Positions 1-6,234 of a stretch of DNA of 14,298 nucleotides are shown piece by piece. A model generated the notes under the pieces. It saw nothing but the letters and a program-made list of their open reading frames with translations, was not told the DNA's origin and did no database searches. Position 1 is the stretch's first letter, and every line of letters begins with the position of its first letter. The position numbers and the translations under genes are program-made. This DNA comes from CAYSPU01 sp964432995. GTDB taxonomy: Bacteria > Verrucomicrobiota > Verrucomicrobiia > Limisphaerales > JAHDYP01. The stretch spans positions 1 through 14,298 of the forward strand of contig CAYSPU010000150.1 of the NCBI GenBank assembly GCA_964432995.1, read 5' to 3'.

Positions 1-172
1 GATAAGCGCTGAAGGCATCTAAGTGCCAAGCTCCTCCCAAGATGAAGTTTCCCACCCCCGATTCGTCGGGGGTCTGAAGACCCCAAGTAGACCACTTGGT
101 TGATAGGTCAGGCGTGCAAGCGCGGCAACGCGCTGAGCGGACTGATACTAATCGGTCGTGCGGCTTGATCGC
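1..172 (+). rRNA. rrl: 23S ribosomal RNA, 3' end (partial)
   Basis: The window opens inside the last part of a 23S rRNA gene. The text from the GCTGAAGGCATCTAAG block near position 8, through GTTGATAGG near 100, to GGTACTAATCGG-like ACTGATACTAATCGGTCG near 141-158 and the closing GTGCGGCTTGATC follows the well-known 3' end of bacterial 23S rRNA. The mature 3' end is placed at about 172 by analogy with E. coli and could be off by a few bases. The 5' portion and the 16S gene lie outside the window. Confidence 0.93.
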
Positions 173-186
173 TTTTTGGATCGCGA

Positions 187-206
187 GGAACGCCGGCGGG
201 CGTTCC
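187..206 (+). other. Hairpin in the 23S-5S spacer
   Basis: The 84-nt spacer between the 23S and 5S genes contains a perfect 8-bp stem, GGAACGCC (187-194) with GGCGTTCC (199-206), closed by a GGCG loop. It lacks a T run, so it is not a terminator. A role in rRNA precursor folding or RNase processing is plausible but inferred. No tRNA gene is present in this spacer. Confidence 0.45.
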
Positions 207-256
207 GGGTGCTCAGCTATGTGCAGTTTTCAGGGAACGCGAGTTCTTTGCGATTT

Positions 257-371
257 TTTGGTGACCAGGAAGCAGTGGACCGACCCGATCCCATCCCGAA
301 CTCGGACGTCAAACACTGCGTTGCCGATGGTAGTGGTTGTAAAGCCTCCGCGAGAGTAGGTCGTCGCCAAA
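257..371 (+). rRNA. rrf: 5S ribosomal RNA
   Basis: The conserved core CCCGATCCCATCCCGAACTC (284-303 region) and the later CCGATGGTAGT and GCGAGAGTAGG blocks are diagnostic for bacterial 5S rRNA. The terminal helix I can be drawn between TTTGGTGA (257-264) and TCGCCAAA (364-371) with a single G-U pair, giving a length of about 115 nt, normal for the family. It lies downstream of the 23S gene on the same strand and is followed immediately by a terminator. End positions are accurate to a few bases. Confidence 0.95.
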
Positions 372-378
372 TTGAATG

Positions 379-412
379 AAAGGGCCGGACGAAAGTTCGG
401 CCCTTTCCTTTT
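379..412 (+). terminator. Intrinsic terminator of the rRNA operon
   Basis: A 12-bp stem with a stable GAAA tetraloop (stem arms 379-390 and 395-406, one G-U pair) is followed by CCTTTT. It sits 7 nt after the 5S gene, exactly where an rRNA operon should end. Confidence 0.88.
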
Positions 413-561
413 GAGGGGCGGGCCGCGCCGCCCCGGGTTGCGGCAGCCAGGCCCGATGCCTCGAGCCGGAAGGGGCCGGGATGCCGGGGACGTTTTTTGG
501 GGGCGCGGAATTCGCTCTTGCAACACGGTGACGGTTCGGGCGAAATGCGGCGGATTCTAGT

Positions 562-1029
562 ATGACGCTGGCGGACATACTCTCGGAACAGCAGATTCTA
601 CCGGACATGAAGGCGTCGAATCGCTGGGAGGCGATCGACGAACTCATCGGACACCTGGTGAGCGCGGGCCGCATCCGGTTGGAGAGCCGGGAGGCGATTG
701 CGGCGGTGGTCAAGAAGCGCGAGACCTCGATGAGCACGGGCATCGGGTTCGGCATCGGGATTCCGCATGCGTCCACGGATTTGATCGAGGAGGTGAGCGG
801 CGCTTTCGGGCGGTCCAAGGCCGGGATGCAATTTGATTCCTTGGACAACCAGCCGGTGAAGCTGGTGATGCTCTTTCTCGTGCCGCAGGGTCAGTTTCAG
901 AAGCATCTGCATACGCTCGCCGACATCGCCAAACTGCTGCACCGGCCCGAGTTCCGGCAATCGCTGGAGACCGCGCCCGACGCCAGCGCCATGTTTGACC
1001 TCATCCGGCGGTTTGGGGCCCAGCGGTAG
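562..1029 (+). CDS. ptsN: PTS EIIA(Ntr)-type phosphocarrier protein
   Basis: This 155-aa protein has the fold pattern of the PTS EIIA type-2 (mannitol/fructose/Ntr) domain over its full length. The phosphorylatable histidine is in GIGIPHAST (His69), preceded by the typical KKRETSMSTGIG stretch (51-62). The second conserved block, FLVPQGQFQKHLHTLADIA (about 105-123), carries the second active-site histidine (His115). There is no transmembrane, IIB or IIC domain and no sugar operon nearby, which fits a regulatory EIIA(Ntr) accepting phosphate from NPr/EI rather than a transport component; that role is inferred. The ATG lacks a strong ribosome-binding site (only a GCGGCGG stretch upstream). argS follows 68 nt downstream on the same strand. 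About 150 nt separate the gene from the rRNA terminator, and I see no convincing promoter there. Confidence 0.85.
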   Translation: MTLADILSEQQILPDMKASNRWEAIDELIGHLVSAGRIRLESREAIAAVVKKRETSMSTGIGFGIGIPHASTDLIEEVSGAFGRSKAGMQFDSLDNQPVKLVMLFLVPQGQFQKHLHTLADIAKLLHRPEFRQSLETAPDASAMFDLIRRFGAQR

Positions 1030-1097
1030 GGCCGGCGGCGCCGGGTGCCGGGACCGAGCTTGGGGGCTGCGGGGCAACATCGAAGTGGAGGCTCAAG

Positions 1098-2831
1098 TTG
1101 ATTCACGAGTTCATCGAGGAACGGCTGCGCCTGGCCATCGCCGAGGTGGCCAAGGCGGACGTCGGTCCAGTGCGGGTTCAGCCCTGCGCGGATGCGCGTT
1201 TCGGGGATTACCAGACCAGCGCGCTGATGGCGCTGGCGAAGCAACAGCGGACGAACCCGCGCCAATTGGCAATGGAGGTGGCTGGCCGACTCGAGGTCGG
1301 CGAATGGTGTCACGCGGTTGAAGTGGCCGGAGGCGGCTTCCTGAACTTTCGCGTTCGCCCGGAGGCTCTGACCCGGGTCCTGCAGGAGGCCCGGGAGGGA
1401 CGGCACCTGTTTCATCGCCCCGCGGAAGAGCCGCGCACGGTGGTGGTCGATTTCAGTTCGCCGAACGTGGCCAAGCCCATGCACGTGGGGCACATCCGGT
1501 CGACCATACTGGGAGACTGCCTCACGCGCACCCTGCGTCGGCTGGGGCATCGGGTGATTGCGGACAACCACATTGGCGATTGGGGGACGCAGTTCGGCAA
1601 GCTGATCGTGGGCTGGAAGCGCTGCTTGGACGCCGGGGCGCTGGCGAGCCGTCCGCTCGAGGAGATGGAAAGGCTGTATCGGCAGGTGAACACTCTGTGT
1701 GAGCAGGATCCGGGCGTCCTCGAAGCAGCGCGACAGGAACTGGTCAAACTCCAGGGTGGTGACCAGGAAAACCGGGGTATCTGGGAACGGATGATCCAGG
1801 AGTCCCGCAAGGAGTTCGATGTGGTGTATGCGCGGTTGGGGGTGCGGTTCGATCACACGCTGGGGGCGAGCTTCTACAACTCGCAGTTGGGCGGGGTGGT
1901 GCGGCAGCTCGTCGCTCTGGGGGTTGCCCGGGAAAGCGAGGGCGCGATGGTGGTCTTCTTCGAGGACGTTCCGGAGCTGCGCGCGCATCCGGCCATCGTC
2001 CGGAAGAGTGACGGCGCGGCCAATTACGCGACGACCGATCTGGCGACGCTCGATCACCGGGAGCGCACCTGGCACCCGGACGAGATTGTCTACGTTACCG
2101 ACGGGCGTCAGCAGTTGCATTTTCGACAGATCTTCTCCATCTACCGTCGCTGGCGTCCCGAGAGTCGGGTGCGCCTCGCGCACGTTTGGTTTGGATCCAT
2201 ACTGGGGGAGGACGGCAAGCCGTTCCGGACGCGTTCGGGAGAGACCGTGCGTCTGGCGGACCTGCTGGACGAGGCTGAGGAGAGGGCCCTGGGGGTGGTG
2301 CGGGAGAAGAATCCCGATCTGGCAGAAGACGCCCAGCGGGAGATCGCGCGGATTGTCGGGCTTGGGGCGGTCAAGTATGCAGACCTGTTGCCGAACCGGC
2401 AGAGCGACTACGTCTTCAACTGGGACAAGATGCTGGCGTTTCAGGGGAACACTGCTCCCTATCTCCAGTATGCGTACACGCGCATCCGCAGCATCTTCCG
2501 CAAAGGCGGGCTGGGGGAAGACGGGGCCGGCACGGTCGGCTCCTCGTCGACAACACCAGTGCTGCAGGTTGCGGAGGAAATCGCCTTGGCGCGGCAGTTG
2601 GTGAACTTCGGTCTGGTGCTCAAGGCGGTTGCCGAGGACTACCGTCCCAATTACCTCTGCAATTACCTGTATGATCTTGCCGGGTTGTTCGCCCGTTTCT
2701 ACGAGCAGTGTCCGGTGCTCAAAGCTGGGGGAACGGAGCGGGAGAGCCGGTTGGTTCTGTGTGATCTGACAGCCCGGGTCATCCGGCAGGGTCTGGACGC
2801 GCTCGGCATCGAGACCACGGAACAGATGTAA
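1098..2831 (+). CDS. argS: Arginyl-tRNA synthetase
   Basis: Class I aminoacyl-tRNA synthetase that charges tRNA-Arg with arginine in the cytoplasm. At 577 aa it has the usual length for the family. In order there are the N-terminal tRNA-binding (Add-1) domain (about 1-110), the HIGH-type signature KPMHVGH (HVGH at 129-132), the DWGTQFG block (161-167), the TTDLAT block (312-317), the KMSKS-equivalent loop GEDGKPFRTRSGE (370-382), and the C-terminal anticodon-binding helical domain with YLQYAYTRIRSI. The closing LGIETTEQM is the canonical end. The start is a TTG at 1098, chosen because GGAG lies 7 nt upstream and the N-terminal domain begins right there. The gene follows ptsN and converges with coaB. 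Confidence 0.97.
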   Translation: MIHEFIEERLRLAIAEVAKADVGPVRVQPCADARFGDYQTSALMALAKQQRTNPRQLAMEVAGRLEVGEWCHAVEVAGGGFLNFRVRPEALTRVLQEAREGRHLFHRPAEEPRTVVVDFSSPNVAKPMHVGHIRSTILGDCLTRTLRRLGHRVIADNHIGDWGTQFGKLIVGWKRCLDAGALASRPLEEMERLYRQVNTLCEQDPGVLEAARQELVKLQGGDQENRGIWERMIQESRKEFDVVYARLGVRFDHTLGASFYNSQLGGVVRQLVALGVARESEGAMVVFFEDVPELRAHPAIVRKSDGAANYATTDLATLDHRERTWHPDEIVYVTDGRQQLHFRQIFSIYRRWRPESRVRLAHVWFGSILGEDGKPFRTRSGETVRLADLLDEAEERALGVVREKNPDLAEDAQREIARIVGLGAVKYADLLPNRQSDYVFNWDKMLAFQGNTAPYLQYAYTRIRSIFRKGGLGEDGAGTVGSSSTTPVLQVAEEIALARQLVNFGLVLKAVAEDYRPNYLCNYLYDLAGLFARFYEQCPVLKAGGTERESRLVLCDLTARVIRQGLDALGIETTEQM

Positions 2832-2832
2832 G

Positions 2833-2857
2833 CCGCGGCCGCGGAGGGGCGTCCGCG
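2833..2857. other. GC-rich palindrome and hairpin between convergent argS and coaB
   Basis: The 63-nt gap between the converging argS and coaB stops starts with a self-complementary 12-mer (CCGCGGCCGCGG, 2833-2844) and overlaps a 6-bp hairpin (CGCGGA 2840-2845 with TCCGCG 2852-2857). No T run follows on either strand, so it could be a weak bidirectional terminator or just GC-rich sequence. Confidence 0.25.
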
Positions 2858-2894
2858 CCAAATGCCGGGGGCCGGAGCGTCCGCGGATGAGGAC

Positions 2895-3557
2895 TCAACG
2901 GCGCAGGTGGTTCTGGAGGCGACCCAGGAGCTCGGCACACAGGGTCGGGCGATCGCTACAGTGGACGCACGCGCCACCGGCGTCCAAGACTCCGAACCCC
3001 GCTCCGTAGGCTGGTCCGTTGGCCACGCTCAGGTCGCTGCGGTTCTCCCGTATTTGCTCCAGGGCTCGCCGAACGGCCGTTGTCCGATCCCCATCGACCT
3101 CGTATTTCCACCCGACCAGGAGTGCTCGAGGCCAGCGGTCGCGCAGTTGGCACAGGATCTTGGGCGTGGGAACCAGTTCCACCAGGAGCGTGCCCGCGGT
3201 CGAAGGGAGTTTCCTTTCCTTTCGCCGGCGGAGAGTCCCTGCCGGGTCCCGTTCCCAGACGGCGCCGGGGCGGAAGTCGCTGACGGCGGCCGCATGAAAA
3301 AGGGCATCGATTTCCGAGCCGGCGTAGCGCAGCAGGCGGTGCTGGAGATCGGATGTGGTGGAGAACCGCTCGAGGCGGGCAACCGCCGGGGAGGGCGGAG
3401 CGGTGGCGAGTTCACCCAGTAGGAGGACGACCTCGGCGCCTGCTCGCGCAAGGTGCTCAGCCAGATCGCTGCCGAGGCGGCCGGTGGAGAGATTCGTGAG
3501 CCGCCGCACACTATCCAGCGGTTCGAACGTGGGACCCGCGGTGACCAGGCAGCGCAT
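2895..3557 (-). CDS. coaB: Phosphopantothenoylcysteine synthetase (stand-alone CoaB)
   Basis: This 220-aa protein matches the CoaB half of the bifunctional Dfp/CoaBC enzyme. CoaB joins cysteine to 4'-phosphopantothenate using a nucleotide triphosphate, an early step of coenzyme A synthesis. Visible motifs are TAGPTFEPLDSVR (6-18), NLSTGRLG (22-29), the AAAVSDF block (89-95), and the lysine-rich catalytic segment KERK (113-116) followed by LVELVPTPKIL. VANGPAYGAGFGV (178-190) is the usual late block. The flavin-dependent CoaC decarboxylase domain that normally precedes CoaB is absent, so CoaC must be encoded elsewhere. The ATG is the natural start, but there is no clear Shine-Dalgarno sequence. 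The gene lies 87 nt downstream of rplS, beyond a terminator, so it is expressed by read-through or its own promoter. Confidence 0.88.
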   Translation of the reverse strand: MRCLVTAGPTFEPLDSVRRLTNLSTGRLGSDLAEHLARAGAEVVLLLGELATAPPSPAVARLERFSTTSDLQHRLLRYAGSEIDALFHAAAVSDFRPGAVWERDPAGTLRRRKERKLPSTAGTLLVELVPTPKILCQLRDRWPRALLVGWKYEVDGDRTTAVRRALEQIRENRSDLSVANGPAYGAGFGVLDAGGACVHCSDRPTLCAELLGRLQNHLRR

Positions 3558-3596
3558 GGAATGAGGAGGGCGAGTGCTGCGGAGAGGGCGCCGACG

Positions 3597-3620
3597 AAAA
3601 AGCGAGGCCGCGGCCTCGCT
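3597..3620 (-). terminator. Intrinsic terminator after rplS
   Basis: Read on the minus strand, the 20-base perfect palindrome at 3601-3620 forms a stem of GCGAGGC with GCCTCGC around a CGCG loop and runs into TTTTT (3601-3597). It sits 24 nt past the rplS stop codon and should end the rpsP-khpA-trmD-rplS transcript, separating coaB from it. Confidence 0.82.
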
Positions 3621-3644
3621 CTCTGCCTGCCGGGAATTCGCCGG

Positions 3645-4010
3645 TCACTTGCCAGCGGAGGATTCCTTCTCCTTGACGGCGACAGCGCTCTTGCCGATGC
3701 GTTTGCGGAGATAGGAGAGCTTGGCCCGGCGCACGGATCCACGACGTTCCACCTCGACCCGGTCGACCCGCGGCGAGTGCAGGGGGAACACGCGTTCCAC
3801 GCCTTCGCCGTAGCTGATGCGCCGCACCGTGAACATCGAGTTCAGACCGTGCCCGCGCATGCCGATGACCACGCCGGCGAAAACCTGGATGCGCTCCTTT
3901 TCTCCCTCTTTGACTTTGGTATGGACCCGCACGGTGTCGCCCACGGAGAAACCCGTGGCGTCCTTGCGGTACTGTTCCGATTCAATCTTGTCGAGGATTG
4001 CCTGATTCAT
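3645..4010 (-). CDS. rplS: 50S ribosomal protein L19
   Basis: Structural protein of the large ribosomal subunit, lying at the interface with the 30S subunit. The 121-aa sequence has the whole family pattern: FSVGDTVRVHTKVKEG near the N-terminus, IQVFAGVVIGMRGHG, then TVRRISYGEGVERVFPLHSPRVDRVEV, and the RRAKLSYLRKRIGK end (family about 115 aa; the extra residues are a short lysine-rich tail). Its ATG overlaps the trmD TGA as ATGA (4007-4010), implying translational coupling, and AAAGGCGAG precedes it as a ribosome-binding site. A terminator follows. Confidence 0.97.
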   Translation of the reverse strand: MNQAILDKIESEQYRKDATGFSVGDTVRVHTKVKEGEKERIQVFAGVVIGMRGHGLNSMFTVRRISYGEGVERVFPLHSPRVDRVEVERRGSVRRAKLSYLRKRIGKSAVAVKEKESSAGK

Positions 4011-4714
4011 AACTCGCCTTTCACAAGCTGTTGTGCCGCGCTTCCTCCGGCCACCATGTCGGGTCGCCGGGCCTGGGTCCGCATTTGCGCCTGCTCCGCG
4101 CGCCAGCGGGCGATCTCCGCGTGGTTGCCGGAGAGCAATACCTCCGGCACGCGCATGCCCCGAAACTCGGCCGGGCGCGTATACTGAGGGTACTCGAGCA
4201 GGCCCTGGTGGAACGACTCCTCCAGCGAGCTCTGCTCGTCGCCCAGCACGCCCGGCAGCAAACGGGTCACCGCGTCGATCAGCACCATGGCCGGCAGCGC
4301 GCCGTTGGTCAGCACGTAGTCGCCGATGGAAAGCTCATCGTCCACCAGAGCTTCCCGGACACGTTCGTCAAAGCCCTCGTAGCTTCCGCAGAGGAGCAGC
4401 AAGTGCTCCCGCGCGGACAGTTCGCGGGCAATGGCCTGGGTGAACGGCCGTCCCGACGGTGTGAGCAGGATCACCTGCGTGTGCTCTGCGGCCAGGTGTT
4501 CTACGGCTTCAAAGATCGGTTCGGGCTTCAACAACATCCCGGGGCCGCCGCCGAAGGGCCGGTCGTCAACGGTCCGGTGCCGGTCGTGCGTGAAGTCCCG
4601 CAGGTTGTGGATCGCCAGCTCAAGCCGCCCGCACGTGCGCGCCCGCTGTACCATGCTCTCATCCAACGGCCCACGAAACATGGCGGGAAACAGTGTCAGC
4701 ACGTCAATCCGCAT
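4007..4714 (-). CDS. trmD: tRNA (guanine37-N1)-methyltransferase
   Basis: SpoU/TrmD (SPOUT) knotted methyltransferase that makes m1G37 next to the anticodon from S-adenosylmethionine and prevents +1 frameshifting. The 235-aa product begins MRIDVLTLFPAMF, the standard TrmD start; an in-frame ATG at 4894 would add 60 unrelated residues overlapping khpA and is rejected. GGGAGGAG sits 8 nt upstream of the chosen ATG. Motifs: RTVDDRPFGGGPGM (47-60), LLLCGSYEGFDERV (106-119), SIGDYVLTNGALP (129-141), RLLPGVLGDEQSS (151-163) and LLSGNHAEIARW (193-204). The residue aligned with E. coli Asp169, the proposed general base, is Glu166 here, while the Arg154 equivalent is kept (Arg151). It lies 64 nt after khpA and overlaps rplS by 4 nt. 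Confidence 0.96.
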   Translation of the reverse strand: MRIDVLTLFPAMFRGPLDESMVQRARTCGRLELAIHNLRDFTHDRHRTVDDRPFGGGPGMLLKPEPIFEAVEHLAAEHTQVILLTPSGRPFTQAIARELSAREHLLLLCGSYEGFDERVREALVDDELSIGDYVLTNGALPAMVLIDAVTRLLPGVLGDEQSSLEESFHQGLLEYPQYTRPAEFRGMRVPEVLLSGNHAEIARWRAEQAQMRTQARRPDMVAGGSAAQQLVKGEL

Positions 4715-4778
4715 CGCCACAGCTCCTCCCGCCTTCCGGCACCCGTCCCTTGTCGGGAGGGGCGTTCGGGGGCCAACT

Positions 4779-5027
4779 TCAACCATCCGCCGGCTGGTCT
4801 TCCTGAATCTCGAGCGAGCAGCGCTGTCCCTTCTTCGCGCTGGCCACCTGCAGCAGCGCCCGAATTGCGTGGATGGTCGACCCTTGCTTGCCAATCACCT
4901 TGCCCACGTCATCGGGATGCACGCGCAGGGCGTAGAGCGTCGCGCCCTCCCGTTGCGCCGGGTGAATGGACACCGCTTCCGGGTGGTCAACCAGGCCTTT
5001 GACGACGAAATCCAGAAACGCCTGCAT
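4779..5027 (-). CDS. khpA: KH-domain RNA-binding protein KhpA
   Basis: An 82-aa protein consisting of one type-II-like KH domain. The RNA-binding GxxG loop is visible in GKVIGKQGSTIHAIR (GKQG at 46-49). Length, sequence and location right after rpsP identify it as KhpA (YlqC), a small RNA chaperone that pairs with KhpB/Jag in Gram-positive bacteria; the role in this organism is inferred. It begins 11 nt after the rpsP stop with only a weak ribosome-binding site (CCGGAAC), so translation probably depends on rpsP. It occupies the interval where rimM often lies, but shows no RimM features. Confidence 0.92.
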   Translation of the reverse strand: MQAFLDFVVKGLVDHPEAVSIHPAQREGATLYALRVHPDDVGKVIGKQGSTIHAIRALLQVASAKKGQRCSLEIQEDQPADG

Positions 5028-5038
5028 GGCTGTTCCGG

Positions 5039-5290
5039 CTAGGCCACCGGGGCCTTGGCCGCTTTCTTAATGAAACTGGCCACGGTCTCGCTGGGTTGGG
5101 CGCCCACGCTCAGCCAATACTTGGCGCGCTCGAGATTCATCGTGACGTTGTTCTCGCGCTGGAGCGGAAGGTACGTTCCCAGCTCCTCAATAAACCGTCC
5201 GTCGCGCGGACTGCGGCTGTCCGCAACCACAATGCGATAGGCGGGGCTGTTCTTTGCTCCGATCCGCTTGAGTCGAATTCTGACTGCCAT
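5039..5290 (-). CDS. rpsP: 30S ribosomal protein S16
   Basis: Small-subunit ribosomal protein that stabilises 16S rRNA folding. The 83-aa sequence has the full S16 pattern: MAVRIRLKRIGAKNSPAYRIVVADSR split over residues 1-26, then GRFIEELGTYLPL, and the SVGAQPSETVASFIKKA end. Start ATG is preceded by TAGGAACG. It is the first gene of the operon rpsP-khpA-trmD-rplS, with a candidate promoter and a leader hairpin directly upstream. Confidence 0.97.
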   Translation of the reverse strand: MAVRIRLKRIGAKNSPAYRIVVADSRSPRDGRFIEELGTYLPLQRENNVTMNLERAKYWLSVGAQPSETVASFIKKAAKAPVA

Positions 5291-5310
5291 ACGTTCCTAC
5301 CCAGTCTGTT

Positions 5311-5330
5311 GCCCCCCTGACCGGGGGGGC
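5311..5330 (-). promoter_or_regulatory. GC-rich leader hairpin upstream of rpsP
   Basis: An 8-bp stem of almost pure G-C pairs (arms 5311-5318 and 5323-5330, one G-U pair, 4-nt loop) lies between the candidate promoter and the rpsP ribosome-binding site, ending about 20 nt before the ATG. It could be an mRNA-stabilising or autoregulatory leader element of a ribosomal-protein operon. Function is inference; only the inverted repeat is seen. Confidence 0.4.
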
Positions 5331-5364
5331 GGGACACGGCATCGCCGGCCCAAAAAGAGGTGCG

Positions 5365-5393
5365 AGCGTAGACACCGCACCAGGGCTTGGCAA
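5365..5393 (-). promoter_or_regulatory. Candidate sigma-70-type promoter of the rpsP operon
   Basis: On the minus strand TTGCCA (5393-5388) and TACGCT (5370-5365) are separated by exactly 17 nt. The -35 matches consensus at five of six bases and the -10 at three of six, acceptable for a high-GC genome. Transcription would begin near 5358, giving a leader of roughly 70 nt that contains the 5311-5330 hairpin. The -35 overlaps an 8-bp inverted repeat (5381-5399) that could be an operator or part of the preceding gene's terminator. Confidence 0.4.
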
Positions 5394-5415
5394 GCCCTGA
5401 TTTCAGCCTGTTTTC

Positions 5416-5430
5416 GCCCGTTTTTCGGGC
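5416..5430 (-). other. Small hairpin after the methyltransferase gene
   Basis: GCCCG (5416-5420) and CGGGC (5426-5430) pair around a five-base loop, 10 nt past the stop of the 5441-5995 gene. On the minus strand the loop is AAAAA and no T run follows, so it is at best a weak terminator. A second 8-bp inverted repeat (5381-5399) lies just beyond. Confidence 0.25.
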
Positions 5431-5440
5431 CGCCTCCGGG

Positions 5441-5995
5441 CTAGTAAATCCAGGGAATCAGGCGCCGTACGCGGCTCGCGTAGCGCTCATACTCGGGGAA
5501 GACTTCCCGGAGCAGACGCTCCTCAAACTGTGACTTGCGGTCAAGGAAGAGCAGCAGTGCCAGAGTAAGCAGCAGCGCGGCGGGGCTGGCGCGGACCAGC
5601 CCCCACCCGGTGGCGGCCAACATCAAACTCGCGTACTGAGGGTGCCGCACCCAGGCATAGATTCCACTATCCACCATGCGCGCGCGGGAAAGTGGCGCCG
5701 GGAACGGGGTGAGCTGTCGGCCGAGTTGCCAGGCGCCGAGCAGGGCCACGACTCCGCCCACCCCGAGCAGCACGTAACCGCACAGCGTTGTCGCACCGTG
5801 GCGCCAGTGCTCCCCGCCGTACCACCCAGCCGCGGCAATTGCGGCCAGCAGCAGCATCTGCGCCGCCACCCACGGCCAGCCCAACATCGGCGTATGGCCG
5901 GTTGGCAACCCGCCCGCCCTCTGGCGTCCCTCCGTCATCCACTGGGGAGCGTAGGCCAGCCAAGCCGCGGATACCACGTCGAAAACGGCGACCAC
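5441..5995 (-). CDS. ICMT/NnrU-like integral membrane methyltransferase
   Basis: A 184-aa hydrophobic protein with the signature of the isoprenylcysteine carboxyl methyltransferase / phospholipid N-methyltransferase superfamily. Around residues 105-121 it has the SGIYAWVRHPQY block (RHPQY 117-121), and towards the end the acidic FEERLLREVFPEYERYASRVRRLIPW pattern (about 157-182), which together form the SAM-binding site in the family. Four hydrophobic segments are visible (about 43-60, 70-92, 122-134, 137-152). The substrate cannot be read from sequence; bacteria lack prenylated CaaX proteins, so lipid or small-molecule methylation is likelier. The longest start is GTG at 5995 with no good ribosome-binding site; an ATG at 5938 is an alternative. 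It is upstream of the rpsP promoter on the same strand and divergent from smc. Confidence 0.78.
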   Translation of the reverse strand: MVAVFDVVSAAWLAYAPQWMTEGRQRAGGLPTGHTPMLGWPWVAAQMLLLAAIAAAGWYGGEHWRHGATTLCGYVLLGVGGVVALLGAWQLGRQLTPFPAPLSRARMVDSGIYAWVRHPQYASLMLAATGWGLVRASPAALLLTLALLLFLDRKSQFEERLLREVFPEYERYASRVRRLIPWIY

Positions 5996-6234
5996 GGATC
6001 CGAAGGCATCAAGTTCGCCCCTCCACAGCGTGGGTTGTGGGCGCCGGTTCCCGGGGAGAGGGTCCTTGCTGTCTGCCCGGGGGCGGGGAAACCCGGGTGA
6101 GAACGTTAAAGTCCGGTGACAAATGGGGTCTTGGTGATGTCCATAAGTTGTGTGATGAAGTCATCGACACCCCAGCATATTGTGGTTTTTGCGCTTTACA
6201 GCGATGTGCATTTGGTGGTTAGTAGGGTCCTGTA
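5996..6234. other. Intergenic region between the divergent methyltransferase and smc genes
   Basis: These 239 nt hold no gene I can support and should contain divergent promoters. The smc-proximal part (about 6100-6234) is clearly more A/T-rich than its surroundings. A weak candidate for smc is TTTACA (6195-6200), 17 nt, GTTAGT (6218-6223). CCCGGG occurs twice (6076-6081 and 6092-6097) and could pair around a 10-nt loop. Confidence 0.3.

Noticed and set aside
173..256. A tRNA gene in the 23S-5S spacer
   Set aside because: The 84-nt spacer has one 8-bp hairpin, no T-loop (GTTCRA) with a matching acceptor stem, and no cloverleaf.
897..2861. A 654-codon open frame antisense to argS
   Set aside because: argS is a complete, motif-bearing gene; the antisense frame has low-complexity composition and no family features.
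4715..4894. A 60-residue longer TrmD start at 4894
   Set aside because: The added residues are basic low-complexity sequence overlapping khpA; the family start MRIDVLTLFP with GGGAGGAG upstream is at 4714.
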